From positions 21,016,005 through 21,080,004 of the forward strand of contig JAGTTD010000010.1 in the NCBI GenBank assembly GCA_018398585.1: 64,000 nt of DNA, written 5' to 3'. Below, one piece after another: positions 1-10,440 of this stretch. The translations under genes were made by a program, and so were the position numbers. The DNA is from Simmondsia chinensis. Its lineage: Eukaryota > Streptophyta > Magnoliopsida > Caryophyllales > Simmondsiaceae. The notes beneath the pieces are model-generated. The model was given only the letters and a program-made list of their open reading frames with translations, made no database searches and had not been told where the DNA came from. Positions within the stretch are counted from its first letter, which is position 1. Each line of letters opens with the position of its first letter.

Positions 1-1110
1 CTGTAGTGAGTTAAACTCAACAGAAAGCCAACATGATAGTGAGATCGACTCAATGGCAAGCTAAACACAATAGTGAGCTCAAGTCAAGTCATTAGACTAA
101 CAAACCAAAACAAGCATACTAATATTTTTCGAAACGAAGTTAAACAATGGTCTGGGAGCTTGATAAACCTTATTGTATCAAAGTTCTCCAATCCCTTGAT
201 AAACGCTATAGCAGCACCTTTCGCCATTACTGCCAACGTTGAGCCCACGACTGAGGAACCCCTAGCGACGATCTATCCTTTTGTGTTGTTTCCACCACTA
301 CCTAGTTTTGACACTATTGTCACCCACAACCTCGCCTTATTTGGCTTTTGGCAATGGTCTATCAACACTACCAGTAGCTTAGCAGCAGGAACTTAGATGC
401 TTCAAGAAAAAAATATCAGCTCGTGTATCCGAGAAGCTCGTTCATTTGTCTATTTTACATGGGCACCGAGTGGTTAATGTCCTTCTTTTTAACTGAATTG
501 TACGGCTTTCAACAATGAACTCTAGTGCACACATGTATCAACTACCTCTCCTGGCATTAGAAGTATGTGTGGCGTAAAGGCTAAGACGTTCTATGATGAG
601 AGGAAAAGCTCATCATCCGGTATGGGCTATTAATCAAGTAAAATTTGCCTCTTCAACTACACATCTCATCCTTTTCGCTAACTCTCTCAAGCATCCAAAC
701 TCTAGCCATCGGGTCATCCCATAGTTGCCATCACCCTACACGTCCTTTATTAGCAGCTCATTGGGGGCCTTGGTGCTATCTTTTCCTTTTTACGTGGCTA
801 TACCTACTCCGCTATTAGGTATGGTATACCGGTTAGGTTATCCAACTTTAAGCATGAGGTTTTTAATTTGAAGTTCATCTCTCCTCCCCTGAATGTTGGT
901 TGCTCCACTGAAGGTAATGTTGTACCTATTTGCCATTATTAAAATAGTTGCATACTCACTGCCCACATTAGCTGTCGCTCAATATTTTCAATATAGTTGC
1001 TATTGGGTAGGCTTAATTAAATATACCCACGATCAACAACAACCTCACTAAATTGGTCTCTTATGTTTGAATTTAGAACAAATGGGTATCAAAATACAAA
1101 CTCGAGACTT
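1..1110. other. Unassigned sequence at left edge
   Basis: No gene, LTR or known domain is recognised here. A 107-codon open frame at 73-396 (+) has no motif I know and lacks clear coding character. The stretch ends where the LTR-like repeat of the C1 copia element begins. It may be flanking DNA or an older, unrecognisable repeat. Confidence 0.4.
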
Positions 1111-1118
1111 ACAAACCT

Positions 1119-1512
1119 TGTTGGTGCAGGCTCTTCAAATACTTGCATATCCTTGCAAATCGGGTATCCCAGGATCTCAGGTGTCAAGGGTGTGTGAGCA
1201 CTTTCCCTAAGATTTATTTCGGCGTATGAAATAGCCTCAGGGATACAATGATAACCAAAAATGATGAAGTGAGGATGTGTAAGAGGAGAGATTGAGTGAG
1301 ATGTAGAGAATGAAGTTTGCAAGACTATCACACACAAAACACAAGTCTTTTCTTTTGATCTTGCACACAATTCTTTTGCAAATGTTTTCAAGTGTCTAAA
1401 TCAATCAATGAGGGGAATATTTATGTGTAAACACATGAGAAAAGATGTCCCAAACATCCCCAAAGGAACCGCAAAAATTTGAAAAAAAAAACCTGCAAAT
1501 AATAGTCAAAAC
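1119..1512 (-). repeat. C1 3' LTR, 5'-truncated
   Basis: This segment aligns by eye with 9463-9861, including the shared stretch ending in CACACAATTCTTT and the run from GAAGTGAGGATG onward. On the minus strand it would end in CA at 1119. Its start is missing: the copia RT frame abuts it at about 1513, so a deletion joined RT to the middle of the LTR. A 100-codon minus frame (1089-1391) inside it matches one in the other LTR and is a chance frame within the repeat, not a gene. Confidence 0.75.
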
Positions 1513-1800
1513 CCTTTAGCCACCAATCGAGCCTTGAATTTATCTATCATTCCATCGACTTTCATCTTCTTTTTTAAGATACATTTACACCCGATGGGTT
1601 TGTTACCTCGTGGAAGATCCGCTAAGATCCAGGTATTATTACCCATGATGGAATCCATCTCATCATTCACCGCCTCTTGCCAAAAGGAGGAATCATGAGA
1701 CCTCATAGCCTCATCAAATGTCAAGGAATCAGCTTTCATGACACAACAATATGGAGTTGCATGATCCATATCATTCCTGGTACCTTCTACCAAAAAGGTG
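1506..1800 (-). pseudogene. C1 copia reverse transcriptase, N-terminal fragment
   Basis: This is the start of a copia-type RT (RVT_2 family). It shows the usual opening, with the motif FDEAMRSHDSSFWQEAVNDE, then NNTWILADLP and KFKARLVAKGF. Normally the palm domain with the YVDD box and RNase H follow, but the sequence breaks off immediately after KGF and runs into LTR sequence. About three quarters of RT and all RNase H are absent, so no activity is possible. It is continuous in frame with the integrase tail upstream. Confidence 0.9.
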
Positions 1801-3061
1801 TAGAAGTCCGAACCGAAAGATTTCTCTATCCTCGCTCTCTTAATCCTTCGAAGTTCTAGAGCATTTTCAGGGATTTCTTCCCTATCATGATGATCATCAT
1901 CGTATGACATTTGAATGTCATTCTCAACCGGTACATAGTCCCTTGGTCTAGGGATAGAAGTAAACCGATTCTCATCGAAGATGGCATCTCTCGATTCTAT
2001 TATGATATTTACATTGATATAGTCATTAGATTCAATTACATAGAAGCAATACGCCTTACTATGAGGCGCATATCCTACAAATATACAACCGATGCCTCCT
2101 TCATCTAACTTTTTATGTTTAGGTTCAGGAACTTTAATAACTGCCCTACACCCCCACACTTTATGATAGTTCAAATTTGGGGATCTTTTGTTCCAATGTT
2201 CATACGGGATTATTTTACTTTTCTTGCTTGGAACACCATTCAATATATGACAAGCCCTCAACATGGCCTTGCCCCAAAATCCATTGCTGAGACCAGAATA
2301 GGATAACACGGTATTTACCTTCTCGGTCAGAGTCCGATTTTTCAGCGCAGCGACGCCATTCTATTGTGGCGTATAAGGTGCTGTGACCTCATGTACAATA
2401 CCCATGGTTTCCAAATGTTTGGGATCGTAATATTCCCTACCACGGTCCGATCTAAGGCATTTAAGGAAGGTCTCACAGTGTAGTTCGATTTTCACTTTAT
2501 ATGCTTTAAACTTATCTAGTGATTCGTCTTTATGATTAATCAGATACACATAGCAAAACCTCAAACAGTCATTAATGAAGGTTATAAAGTATATTTTTCC
2601 TCCTATATTCAACGTACTTTTAAAGTCGCACAAATCACTATATACTAAGTCAAGTAAATTTATTTTTCTTTGCACCGAAGGAAATGATATCCTCATTACT
2701 TTTGTTAACATGCACATTTTACATTTATCATCCCCTTTATCTAGGTGTGGTTTCAATGAAGAATTAGCCTTTTCATGCATCCTACAAAAGTTCACATGAC
2801 CTAATCTTTGATGCCATAAAAGCGAAGAATAAAGCATATAAACTGAACTAGAAATTTTATTATCAACATTCAACTTGAATAGAAAAGCTGGAGGACTTTG
2901 TACCATCCATTCCAGTGTGGTTGAATTCTGTTCAATAGCCCAAGGACTTGGGCCATCACAGAGATATCCCTTGCCAACAAGGACTCCTCCTTTGATAGTA
3001 CAAACTTGTCGGCCTCAAAGACCAACTTGAACCCAAATCGATTAAGTGAGCCACCAGACAC
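1801..3061 (-). pseudogene. C1 copia integrase with GAG-pre-integrase zinc domain
   Basis: The integrase inserts the cDNA into chromosomes. On the minus strand the pre-integrase zinc domain is seen ([11 protein letters not shown] and DKCKMC, about 2690-2830), then the catalytic core with SDLCDF (first Asp) and SDRGREYYD (second Asp). A TAG stop follows TAPYTPQ, and the motif that normally carries the catalytic Glu reads NGVAALKNRTL, with Ala where Glu is expected. The conserved C-terminal GCIFVGYAPHSKAY is present. The stop, frame breaks and Glu-to-Ala change show a dead gene. Confidence 0.9.
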
Positions 3062-3115
3062 AAGATTCTTCTTTACGTTCGGAGCGTAACATACATCGGT
3101 TAAAATAAGGGTTTT

Positions 3116-3360
3116 TCAAGAGGTGATTACTTTCCCATTCCCTTTAACCAGTATAGTCACCCTATTGCCTACAAACAACATAGTTCTATTGTTTATGGGT
3201 TCAAAAATTGTGAAGAATCCCTTGTCCTCACGCACATGCTTTGTGGCCCCCGAGTCAACCCACCAAGAGTTATCACTCTGGACTAGGTTGATCACCAATA
3301 TTATCGCCACGAATCTATCATTCGACTTTTTAACACGATGCTTAAGCTCCTTGCCTTTCT
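3116..3360 (-). pseudogene. C1 copia aspartic protease
   Basis: The retropepsin-type protease processes the Gag-Pol polyprotein. The catalytic motif WWVDSGATKHV is visible in the minus frame 3310-3116, followed by the flap-like stretch RVTILVKGNGKV. It lies between the gag zinc knuckle and the integrase, as in copia elements. The D-S-G triad is intact, but frame breaks on both sides leave it isolated. Confidence 0.85.
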
Positions 3361-3689
3361 TGTTTTAAGGCGGAAACAGCCCCTTCTTAGGTGACCGGGC
3401 TTCTAACACTCCCAACAGACTGGATTCAGCCTCTTGTCGTCTTTCTTCTTTTGGTAGTGTGTGGTTCTCTTGGGTCCCTTACTTGATTGGCATTCTTCTG
3501 TGACATTGATTTTTCCAACATCATCGGGGCGATCTTTGTTGTCATCCTATAGCTTGTATCCTTCCTCAATACGCAAGTGGTTAGCCAATTCCTTAATTAA
3601 TATGTTTTCCTTCTTGTGTTTGAGATTTTTCCTAATGTTTCTCCATGAAGGCGGAAGTGTGCCAATTAAGGAAGAAACAACTCTCGTAT
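3361..3689 (-). pseudogene. C1 copia gag, C-terminal half with zinc knuckle
   Basis: This continues the gag that begins at 9437 on the other side of G1. Translating the minus strand gives the gag core with SLIGTLPPSWRNIRKNLKHK and KELANHLRIEEGYKLQ, then a zinc knuckle of CX2CX4HX4C form (C-W-E-C, G-H, R-R-G-C near 3380-3420) that carries an in-frame stop after the second Cys. The family is the UBN2-type gag of copia elements. The break at 3689 is the insertion site of G1. Confidence 0.85.
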
Positions 3690-4018
3690 TGTCATGACCA
3701 AAGAGGAATCTTATAGAGATTTTGATGTATTTTTCTTATTAAAGTTCGAATAAGGCTTGGAGTGGATTTTTGTTAGTTATTCTTGATTTTTGGCGGGAAA
3801 TTGGACATGAGTAGTGTATGGGTTCTTTGTCGTTTAGCTATCTTTCAATTAGTATAAATAGAGCACTTAGAGTGTAAAGAGGATTCATTCAATGAAATTA
3901 AACAAACTCTTATCCTCTCATCTCAATTTCTTCTATAATTCTCATTTCTTTTTCCCTTCTTTCTCTCATCTCAACTCTAAATTCAAGTTATAATTCAAGT
4001 TGATCTTGAATTGTAACA
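3690..4018 (+). repeat. G1 5' LTR
   Basis: 329 bp, starting TGTCATGACC and ending TTGTAACA. It contains a TATA box (TATAAATA, 3853-3860), followed by a pyrimidine-rich R-U5 part (CTTATCCTCTC and later TTCCCTTCTTTCTC). It pairs with 8639-8966. The end lies 2 bp before the primer site. Confidence 0.93.
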
Positions 4019-4020
4019 TT

Positions 4021-4033
4021 TGGTATCATAGCC
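4021..4033 (+). other. G1 primer binding site (tRNA-iMet type)
   Basis: TGGTATCATAGCC lies 2 bp downstream of the 5' LTR. It matches the plant initiator-Met tRNA 3' end complement TGGTATCAGAGCC except for one base. It would prime minus-strand DNA synthesis. Confidence 0.9.
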
Positions 4034-4083
4034 TAATTGGCTACTGTTTGATTGATCTGGCTCGACGTAAGAAATTAGTCCCA

Positions 4084-5130
4084 ATGGCTGGAGTAACTAC
4101 CCGTGCAGGTGCTGGTGCTGCTACTGTTGCTGTAGCTCATCCCAGTTATGCTACTGCTGTGGGATCTAATCGTCACGAGGGGGGGGGGGGGGGGTGAGAT
4201 CAATCAATTTGAGCAATTGAGGTTACAAATACAAGAAGTGTTTGTGCAAATGTAGCAAACTCAGGATCGGAGGTTAGCTGAGAGGTTGGATCAACATTCT
4301 CAGTTAATTGAAGCTCGAATTCAGGGCTTACAGTAGCAAATGGATCACCAGCAACAGCCGGTGGGAGGTGGATTGCTATCAGCTACTAGCCAACATGATC
4401 GACCACCAGATCCTGTTTCCCTTCACTCTTCTAGAACCAGTGAGCAGGGATCTGCTAGAGGAAGGACTCAAGGACCCAAGCAACCTCGAGTGGAGATGGA
4501 GCCCTTTGATGGAAAGCATCCACAGTCATGGATCAGACGTTGTGAAAGGTACTTTCAATTTTTTCACATAGATGATGTGGAGAAGGTAGAACTGGCTGCA
4601 GTTCATCTTCCAGGTGAACATGAGGTCTGGTATTATAGTTTGATTTGTATTAGCCCTGGGTTATTGTGGGATGATTTTGTTAATGAACTTTATGAGAGAG
4701 GTATGGTGAAGAAGATTCGAGGGAGGTGATTGATCACTTCAATAAACTTGCTCAAACAGCTTCTGTAAGAAATTATATGACTCGTTTTGAGAACTTGCGT
4801 GCTAGAATGTTAACTGTTTGTCCACGTGCAAGTGAATCCTATTATATATCGAGTTTCATTAGTGGGCTTAAACCAAAAATCAAAAACTTGGTTAAAGCTC
4901 TAAATCCTGGTACATTAACTCAAGCCTTCTCTAAGGTTAAGCTGATGGAGGCCACAGTCTTAGGTGTTCAGAGGCTCCTAGGACTAGATCAGGACCTTCT
5001 CCTTCTTTGCAGCAGGGAAATTCTAGCCATGTACCTAGAGCTTTGAATGTGGATGAGAAAAAGAATAAGAGGTCGTGCTTTAGTGCAATCAGAAATACTT
5101 TTTTGGACATAAATGCAATCCCAAATCATT
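4084..5130 (+). pseudogene. G1 gag
   Basis: Gag forms the nucleocapsid-like particle. The start at 4084 gives MAGVTTRAGAGAA, the same opening as in G2 and G3. The gag core follows with FDGKHPQSWIRRCERYFQFF (about 4505-4565), HEVWYYSL and MTRFENLRARML, SYYISSFISGLKPKIKNL (4777-4900). A run of 16 Gs (4179-4194), a stop at 4195 and further frameshifts break it. The zinc knuckle near 5075-5120 has lost its Cys pattern. Confidence 0.9.
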
Positions 5131-5239
5131 GATGGCTATCACTGGTACTGATTCTGGTGAGGGAATTGAGGTCCAATATGATTAAGATGAAGTTGAGGAG
5201 CAGCAACATAATGACTCTGGTGAATAGGATTGTGATGAG

Positions 5240-5732
5240 ATGGAAATTTCAGTCAAGGCTCTTACTGGCAGTGGGTCTCACAATACTATTTGAATTAAAG
5301 GGGATGCTGGACACAAACACATGTTGATTTGATAGATAGTGGTAGCACACATAGTTTTGTTGATCCAAAAATTGTCAAGCAAGTAGGACATGAGATGATC
5401 AAAACCAGCCCCTTTGGCTGTCACTGTGGCAGATGGCAATTCGATGATCACACAAATGAAGCGTAAGGGGTTTAGTTGGAGTATGCAGGGACATCCATTT
5501 GAGTATGATTTCAGAGTTCTCAAACTGGGAGGCTGCAATATGGTATTAGGGGTCAATTGGATGAAGACAATTAGTCCTTTAGTCTTTGATTTTGCACAAC
5601 TATCTATCTCTTTTGAGAAGGAAGGGCAAAGGGTAGTGTTGCAACGAATCATGGAAAAGGGACAACTACAGCCGATGAATGGGAGCAAATTTGAAAAACT
5701 GTTGAAGAAGGGTGATTATCAGTGGATGGGTT
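5240..5732 (+). pseudogene. G1 aspartic protease
   Basis: The protease of the Gag-Pol polyprotein. The catalytic DSGSTHSFVD is readable near 5336-5365, preceded by a frame slip with stops. The C-terminal part is open from 5414 to 5732 and ends in the family pattern GGCNMVLGVNWMKT and LQRIMEKGQLQ. The DSG triad is intact here, unlike in G2 and G3. Confidence 0.85.
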
Positions 5733-5739
5733 AGTTGTT

Positions 5740-7012
5740 TTCCATCACAGCCAATACAGAAGAAAAGACAAAGGTCACAGACCCTCGTATCAAGTAGTTG
5801 TTGTTAGAATTTGAAGGCATATTTGCTCAGCTAAGTTTTTTGCCTCCCCAGAGGTCCCTAGATCATGATATTCCCCTAAAGGCTCACTCTAATCCAGTGA
5901 ACTTGAGGCCTTACAAGTACCCTCACTCATAAAAGAGTGAAGTTGAGAGGCAAGTGGAAGAATTGTTGAGGACAAGCTTCATCAGACATAGCCACAACCC
6001 ATTTGCTTCCCCGGTGATCTTGGTAAAGAAGAAAGATGGATTAGCTCTCATGTGTGTGGATTACAGGCACCTGAATTCTCTCACAGTCAACTATAAGTTC
6101 CCCGTACCTGTTATTGATGACCTGCTAGATGAGTTGAGGGGGTCTCAGTACTATTCTAAGCTTGACTTGAGGCAAGGCTATCATCAGATTAGAGTGAGAG
6201 ATGAAGATATTCATAAGACAGCCTTTAGAAATCACCATGGCCACTATGAATTTGTGTTCATGCCTTTTGGCTTGACCAATGCTCCTGCTACATTCCAAGC
6301 TGGGATGAATTCTGTGTTCAAAGCTCACCTCAGGAGGTTTGTGCTGGTTTTCTTCGATGATATCTTGGTCTATAGCCCCTCACTGGAAGCTTATATCAGT
6401 CACTTGAGACAAATCTTTTAGATCATGCGCCAGAATCAGTTGTTTGCCAAGCTTGCTAAGTGCTCTTTTGCACAGGCTCAAGTGGAGTATTTGGGACACA
6501 TTATCTTGAAGGAGGGAGTTGCTATTGATCCTAACAAGGTTCAGGCAATGAGAGAATGGCCTGTTCCTCAGAATCTCAAGCAATTAAAGGGAGTCCTTGG
6601 GTTAACAGGCTACTACCGTAAGTTTATTGCTGGATATGGAGTATTAGCCAAACCTTTCACCAATCTGTTGAAGAAGGATGCTTTTGTATGGTTAGAAAAT
6701 GCTCAGGAAGCCTTTGAAGGGCTCAAGATTGCTATGTGTTCAGCTCCTGTGCTCATCATGCCAGATTTTGAGCAACCTTTTGTTCTTGAAACAGATGCTA
6801 GCAGCTTGGGAGTTAAAGCAGCGCTCTCTCAGCAAGGAAGACCAATAGCCTTCATTAGTCAGGGCCTTAGTCCTAGAAACCAACAGCTTTCCTTTTATGA
6901 AAAAAAGAACTTGGCAATACTGGTAGCTGTGCAGAAATGGAGACATTATCTCAAGGGGCATCATTTCATCATAAGGACAGATCATCAGAGTCTCAAATAC
7001 TTACTTGAATAG
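5740..7012 (+). pseudogene. G1 reverse transcriptase and RNase H
   Basis: RT copies the RNA into DNA, and RNase H removes the template. Conserved blocks are [47 protein letters not shown] and the active site [10 protein letters not shown] (about 6340-6375). A TAG stop at 6418-6420 separates RT from the connection domain ([11 protein letters not shown]), and another TAG ends the RNase H frame at 7010. RNase H shows [10 protein letters not shown] and [10 protein letters not shown], but the position usually YEKEYLAIL reads YEKKNLAIL, losing the catalytic Glu. Confidence 0.92.
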
Positions 7013-8615
7013 AAGATCACCACGAGAGTCCAGAGAAAAGGGTTAATGAGGATGCTTAGTCTCAGCTATTCCATTGAATATCGTAAAGGGAAAGAAAACA
7101 TTGTAGCATATGCTCTTTCTCGAAGATTGGGGGAAGAAATAGAAGGGTCTTGCTCAGCTATTTCCTATGCCTTGCCTGAATGGATGAAAGAGTTCTACAA
7201 GAGCTATGAGGGAGACAAGTTTGCTTCAGATTGTGTTGCTGCCTATACAATCTCGAATCCCTCTAGCCAAGAAGGGGGAATTTCAGTAATAAACGAAATT
7301 GTGGGAATCAAGGGGAAGATTTATACGGGCAACTCTACCAATATGAGGAAGCAAATCATTCAGGCATTTCACTCCTCAGCTTGGGGGGGCCATTCTGGTA
7401 TAGGTGGCACTTAAGAGGCTCAAGTAGTACTTCAGCTAGGAAGGAGCTAAGAAGGCTGTGGAGGACTTTGTCCAAGGCCGTGATGTATGTCAAAGAACCA
7501 AAACAGAACATGTCCAATATCCAGGGCTTTTGCAACCTCTTCCTGTGCCTGATCAAGCTTGGCAACATATCAATATGGATTTTGTGGAAGGATTGCCCAA
7601 GGCTGAAGGAAAGGAAATAATATAGGTGATTGTGGACAGGTTCACCAAGTTTAGCCATTTTGTTACCTTAAGCCATCCCATTTTTGCTGAGAAATTGGCT
7701 AAGCTGTTCCTTGAGCACATCTACAAGCTACATGAATTACCTCAATAGAATTGTTTCAGATCGTGATAGGATGTTTACTAGTTAGTTCTGGCGAGAATTG
7801 TTCTTATTAATAGGTTCTACCTTGGCTCTCAGCTCCTCTTATCGCTCTTAATCCGATGGCCAAATTGAGAGGGTGAACCAATGTGTTGAGATATACCTAC
7901 ACAGCATGACCTTTACTTATTCTAAGCATTGGTCTAGATGGTTGGCCTTAGCAGAATACTGGTACAACACTTACTTTCATTCGCTATAGGCACAACTCCT
8001 TTCAAGGCCTTGTATGGGTATGATCCACCTGCTCCTTTGGTGCTGTAAGGAATGATTTCTCAGGTATCTGAAGTCAATGATCTCTTCTCTCAAAGAAGAC
8101 ACTTGATGTTGCAGTTGAAGGATAACCTCCAGCTAGCTCAAGCACGAATGAAATTTTATGCTGACAGAAAGAGGAGTGACAGGTCCTTTACTGTAGTGGA
8201 CATGGTGTACCTCAAACTCTAGCCATATAGACAGTCTTCTGTGGCAGTGCGCAGGAATGTAAAGTTGGGAGCTCAATTCTTTGGACCTTACAAGGTATTG
8301 GAGAAGATTGGCGATGTGGTTTACAGACTAGAGCTATCGCCAGATTCCACGATTCATCATGTATTTCATGTTTCCTTGTTGAAAAAACACAAAGCTGAGG
8401 ACAAATCTTACTCCTTTGATTCCCCTGCAGTAAGGTTAGATCGTACTCTGATTTAAGCCCATGCAGCTATCCTGGAAGCAAGAAGTGTGCAGCAGAAAGA
8501 CAAGGGATGGAAAAAAATTCTGGTGCAATGGGTTAATTTGGAACCAACACAAACCACTTGGGAAGAATTGGAATTTCTGCGCAGCCAATTCCCTTCATCA
8601 TCATTCTTGGGGCAA
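7013..8615 (+). pseudogene. G1 integrase with C-terminal chromodomain
   Basis: The integrase catalyses strand transfer, and the chromodomain is thought to steer insertion to chromatin marks. In several frames one can follow the zinc domain (GGHSGIGGT, then DVCQRTK), core motifs MDFVEGLP, DRDRMF and DGQIERVN with D, D and E present, the GPY/F-type segment FFGPYKVLEKIGDVVY (about 8275-8325) and a chromodomain-like tail ending WVNLEPTQTTWEELEFL (about 8535-8590). Numerous stops and frame slips make it non-functional. Confidence 0.88.
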
Positions 8616-8625
8616 GAATGATTTT

Positions 8626-8638
8626 GAGGGGAAGATAA
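8626..8638 (+). other. G1 polypurine tract
   Basis: GAGGGGAAGATAA sits directly before the 3' LTR and would prime plus-strand synthesis. Confidence 0.8.
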
Positions 8639-8966
8639 TGTCATGACCGGAGAGATTCTTATAGTGATTTTGATGTAATTTTCTTATTAAAGTTCGAATA
8701 AGGCTTGGAGTGGATTTTTGTTAGTTATTCTTGATTTTGGCGGGAAATTAGACATGAGTAGTGTATGGGTTCTTCGTTGTTTAGCTACCTTTCAATTAGT
8801 ATAAATAGATCACTTAAAGTGTAAAGAGGATTCATTTAATGAAAATTAAACAAACTCTTATCCTCTAATCTCAATTTCTTCTATAATTCTCGTCTCTTTT
8901 TCCCTTCTTTCTCTCATCTCAACTCCAAATTCAAGTTATAATTCAAGTTGATCTTGAATTATAACA
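8639..8966 (+). repeat. G1 3' LTR
   Basis: 328 bp, starting TGTCATGACC and ending TTATAACA, colinear with 3690-4018 with scattered substitutions. TATA box at 8800-8807. The TGTAT that follows is the right target duplication. Confidence 0.93.
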
Positions 8967-8971
8967 TGTAT

Positions 8972-9437
8972 CATTCAAATTCACATTATGTTGTTTAATG
9001 TTATTCAAGATTCTTTCTATTTCATGGAATTGCTTCATGACAAGACGATTGTCTACCATTTTATAGTTATTAAACTGACTAACCAGGAACTTCTTGCTCG
9101 TTGCATCCTCAGCCATATAGAGCGCCTTGAGAGCGTCCCACTGTTCCTTTGCGGTCGGCACATTTGAGTAGATATCAAAGAGGGCGGCAGTCATGACGTT
9201 CAGAATATGCCCTCTACATATGTAGTCGTCATTTTCCCACTTCAATCTAGCACATTGCTCGGCTAGCGTCTCCTCCTCCTCAAAAGCGGGTTCAGGAATC
9301 GGTGTATTCAAAACATACACCACGTTCAAGTTTGTGATCAGGAAGTGCATCTTCCTCTACCGTCGGTGGAAGTTACCGCCATCAAATTGATCCAACTTCA
9401 AGAAATTGGCTATCATTTCTCACAATGATGAAGCCAT
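8972..9437 (-). pseudogene. C1 copia gag, N-terminal half
   Basis: The frame begins with an ATG at 9437 (MASSL) and has two early stops (a TGA in MASSL*E and a TAG where Trp is expected after FHRR). It then runs open through MHFLITNLNVVYVLNTP, CARLKWENDDYICRGHIL, AKEQWDALKALY and FHEIERILNNIKQHNVNL. This is the classic copia gag (UBN2 family) core. It is cut at 8972 by G1 and resumes at 3689. Confidence 0.88.
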
Positions 9438-9462
9438 ATCAATACCAGAAGATAAATCTTAA

Positions 9463-10161
9463 GATTGGTGGTGCAAACTCTTCAAATACTTGCAAATCCT
9501 TACAAATTGGGTATCCTAAAATCTCAGGTGTCGAGGCCATGTAATCACTTTCCTTAAGGCTTATTTTTGGCATACGAAATAGTCTTGGGGAGACAATGAC
9601 AACCAAAAACGATGAAGTGAGGATGTGTAAGAGGAGAGACAGAGTGACATGTAGAGAATGAAGTTTGCAAGACTTTCACACAGAAAACACAAGTCTTTTC
9701 TTTTGATCTTGCACACAATTCTTTGGAAAATCTTTTCAAGTATCTAAACCAATCAATGAGGGGAATATTTATGTGTAAAACATGAAGAAAGATGTCCCAA
9801 AAACATCCTAAAAAGAACCGCCAAAAACCCAAAAAAAAATTGCTCAAATAACGGTCAAAACTGTCCTGTGTGTTAACACACAGTTTCAACACTTAGCTCA
9901 CTGTTAAGCTATGTGTCGAAACACACTTCAACACACATCTTACTGTAAGCCTGTGTGTCAATACTCAGAGCCTTTCCTACGCTTTTGTAAGATCTGTGTG
10001 TTGACACACAGACCCTGTGTGTCGACACACAGCTGCATTTCTTCGGTTTTGTAGGATTGTGTGTCGACACACTGGCCCTGTGTGTCGACACGCACCCCAT
10101 GCTAGCCATATATACATAAAAAAAAAGTATTAGGGCAATCTTAAATACTTTATTCATCACA
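9463..10161 (-). repeat. C1 5' LTR
   Basis: The inner part (9463-9861) aligns with 1119-1512. The outer part (9862 to about 10161) has no partner, because the left LTR is truncated. It holds a cluster of short palindromes. The outer boundary is a guess: 10161 gives a minus-strand start of TGTGATG, but 10184 (TGTTAATG) is equally possible. The primer site expected between here and 9437 is only weakly visible (TGGTATTGATATGG). Confidence 0.65.
9862..10105. repeat. Cluster of CTGTGTG-CACACAG palindromes in the C1 LTR
   Basis: At least five imperfect copies of an 18-bp palindrome are seen: CTGTGTGTTAACACACAG (near 9865), CTGTGTGTTGACACACAG (near 9991), CTGTGTGTCGACACACAG (near 10014), TTGTGTGTCGACACACTG (near 10056) and CTGTGTGTCGACACGCAC (near 10078), plus degenerate copies around 9910-9960. 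The centre varies (TTAA, TTGA, TCGA) while the arms are kept. They lie in the U3 half of the LTR, where binding sites would be expected. Confidence 0.8.
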
Positions 10162-10184
10162 TATATTTTGAAAATACATTAACA

Positions 10185-10440
10185 TTCCCGTACCATTTTC
10201 AAAATACAATCATTCTCAAATAACATCTCAATTAAAGGAGGCCTTATTGTGCATCAATGAGGGTGTCTTTTGATTAAACCCCCAGCTAGTGAAGACACCA
10301 CATACTTCATTGGATCAAAAATGGTAGACCAAGCTTGGAACCATATAATCCATTTGACTATCCAACTATATCTCACGCACAAGGCATACTCGCTGTATAC
10401 ACCCTACAACTCTTAGATCGACATTTTAATAAATTTTATA
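10185..10440. other. Unassigned spacer
   Basis: No gene or repeat is recognised between the C1 LTR and the sequence that probably belongs to the Athila-like LTR. Confidence 0.4.

Larger units (their letters stand above)
3690..8966 (+). mobile_element. G1: Ty3/gypsy chromovirus nested in C1 gag
   Basis: A 5.3-kb element with LTRs at both ends that start TG and end ACA, an iMet-type primer site, gag, protease, RT-RNase H, integrase and a C-terminal chromodomain, then a polypurine tract. Flanking bases are CGTAT (3685-3689) and TGTAT (8967-8971), a 5-bp target duplication with one change. It interrupts the gag of C1. Short LTRs and a chromodomain fit a Reina/Galadriel-type chromovirus. Many stops and frameshifts show it is dead. 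Confidence 0.93.
1119..10161 (-). mobile_element. C1: decayed Ty1/copia retrotransposon, minus strand, split by G1
   Basis: Read on the minus strand from right to left, the order is LTR, gag, protease, integrase, start of RT, LTR: the copia order. The gypsy element G1 (3690-8966) interrupts gag, and gag resumes on the other side in the same sense. The two LTR-like ends (1119-1512 and 9463-9861) share most of their sequence, but the left copy stops against the RT, so the RT core, RNase H and the start of the 3' LTR are deleted. The outer right end is uncertain, between about 10100 and 10184; no convincing target duplication was found. Confidence 0.85.

Noticed and set aside
73..396. 107-codon open frame at the left edge
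   Set aside because: No known motif, unusual composition for a protein, no neighbour that supports it. Could be chance in 324 bp.
1089..1391. 100-codon minus-strand frame, similar to 9554-9892
   Set aside because: Similarity comes from the shared LTR, not from a gene family. LTR sequence is non-coding.
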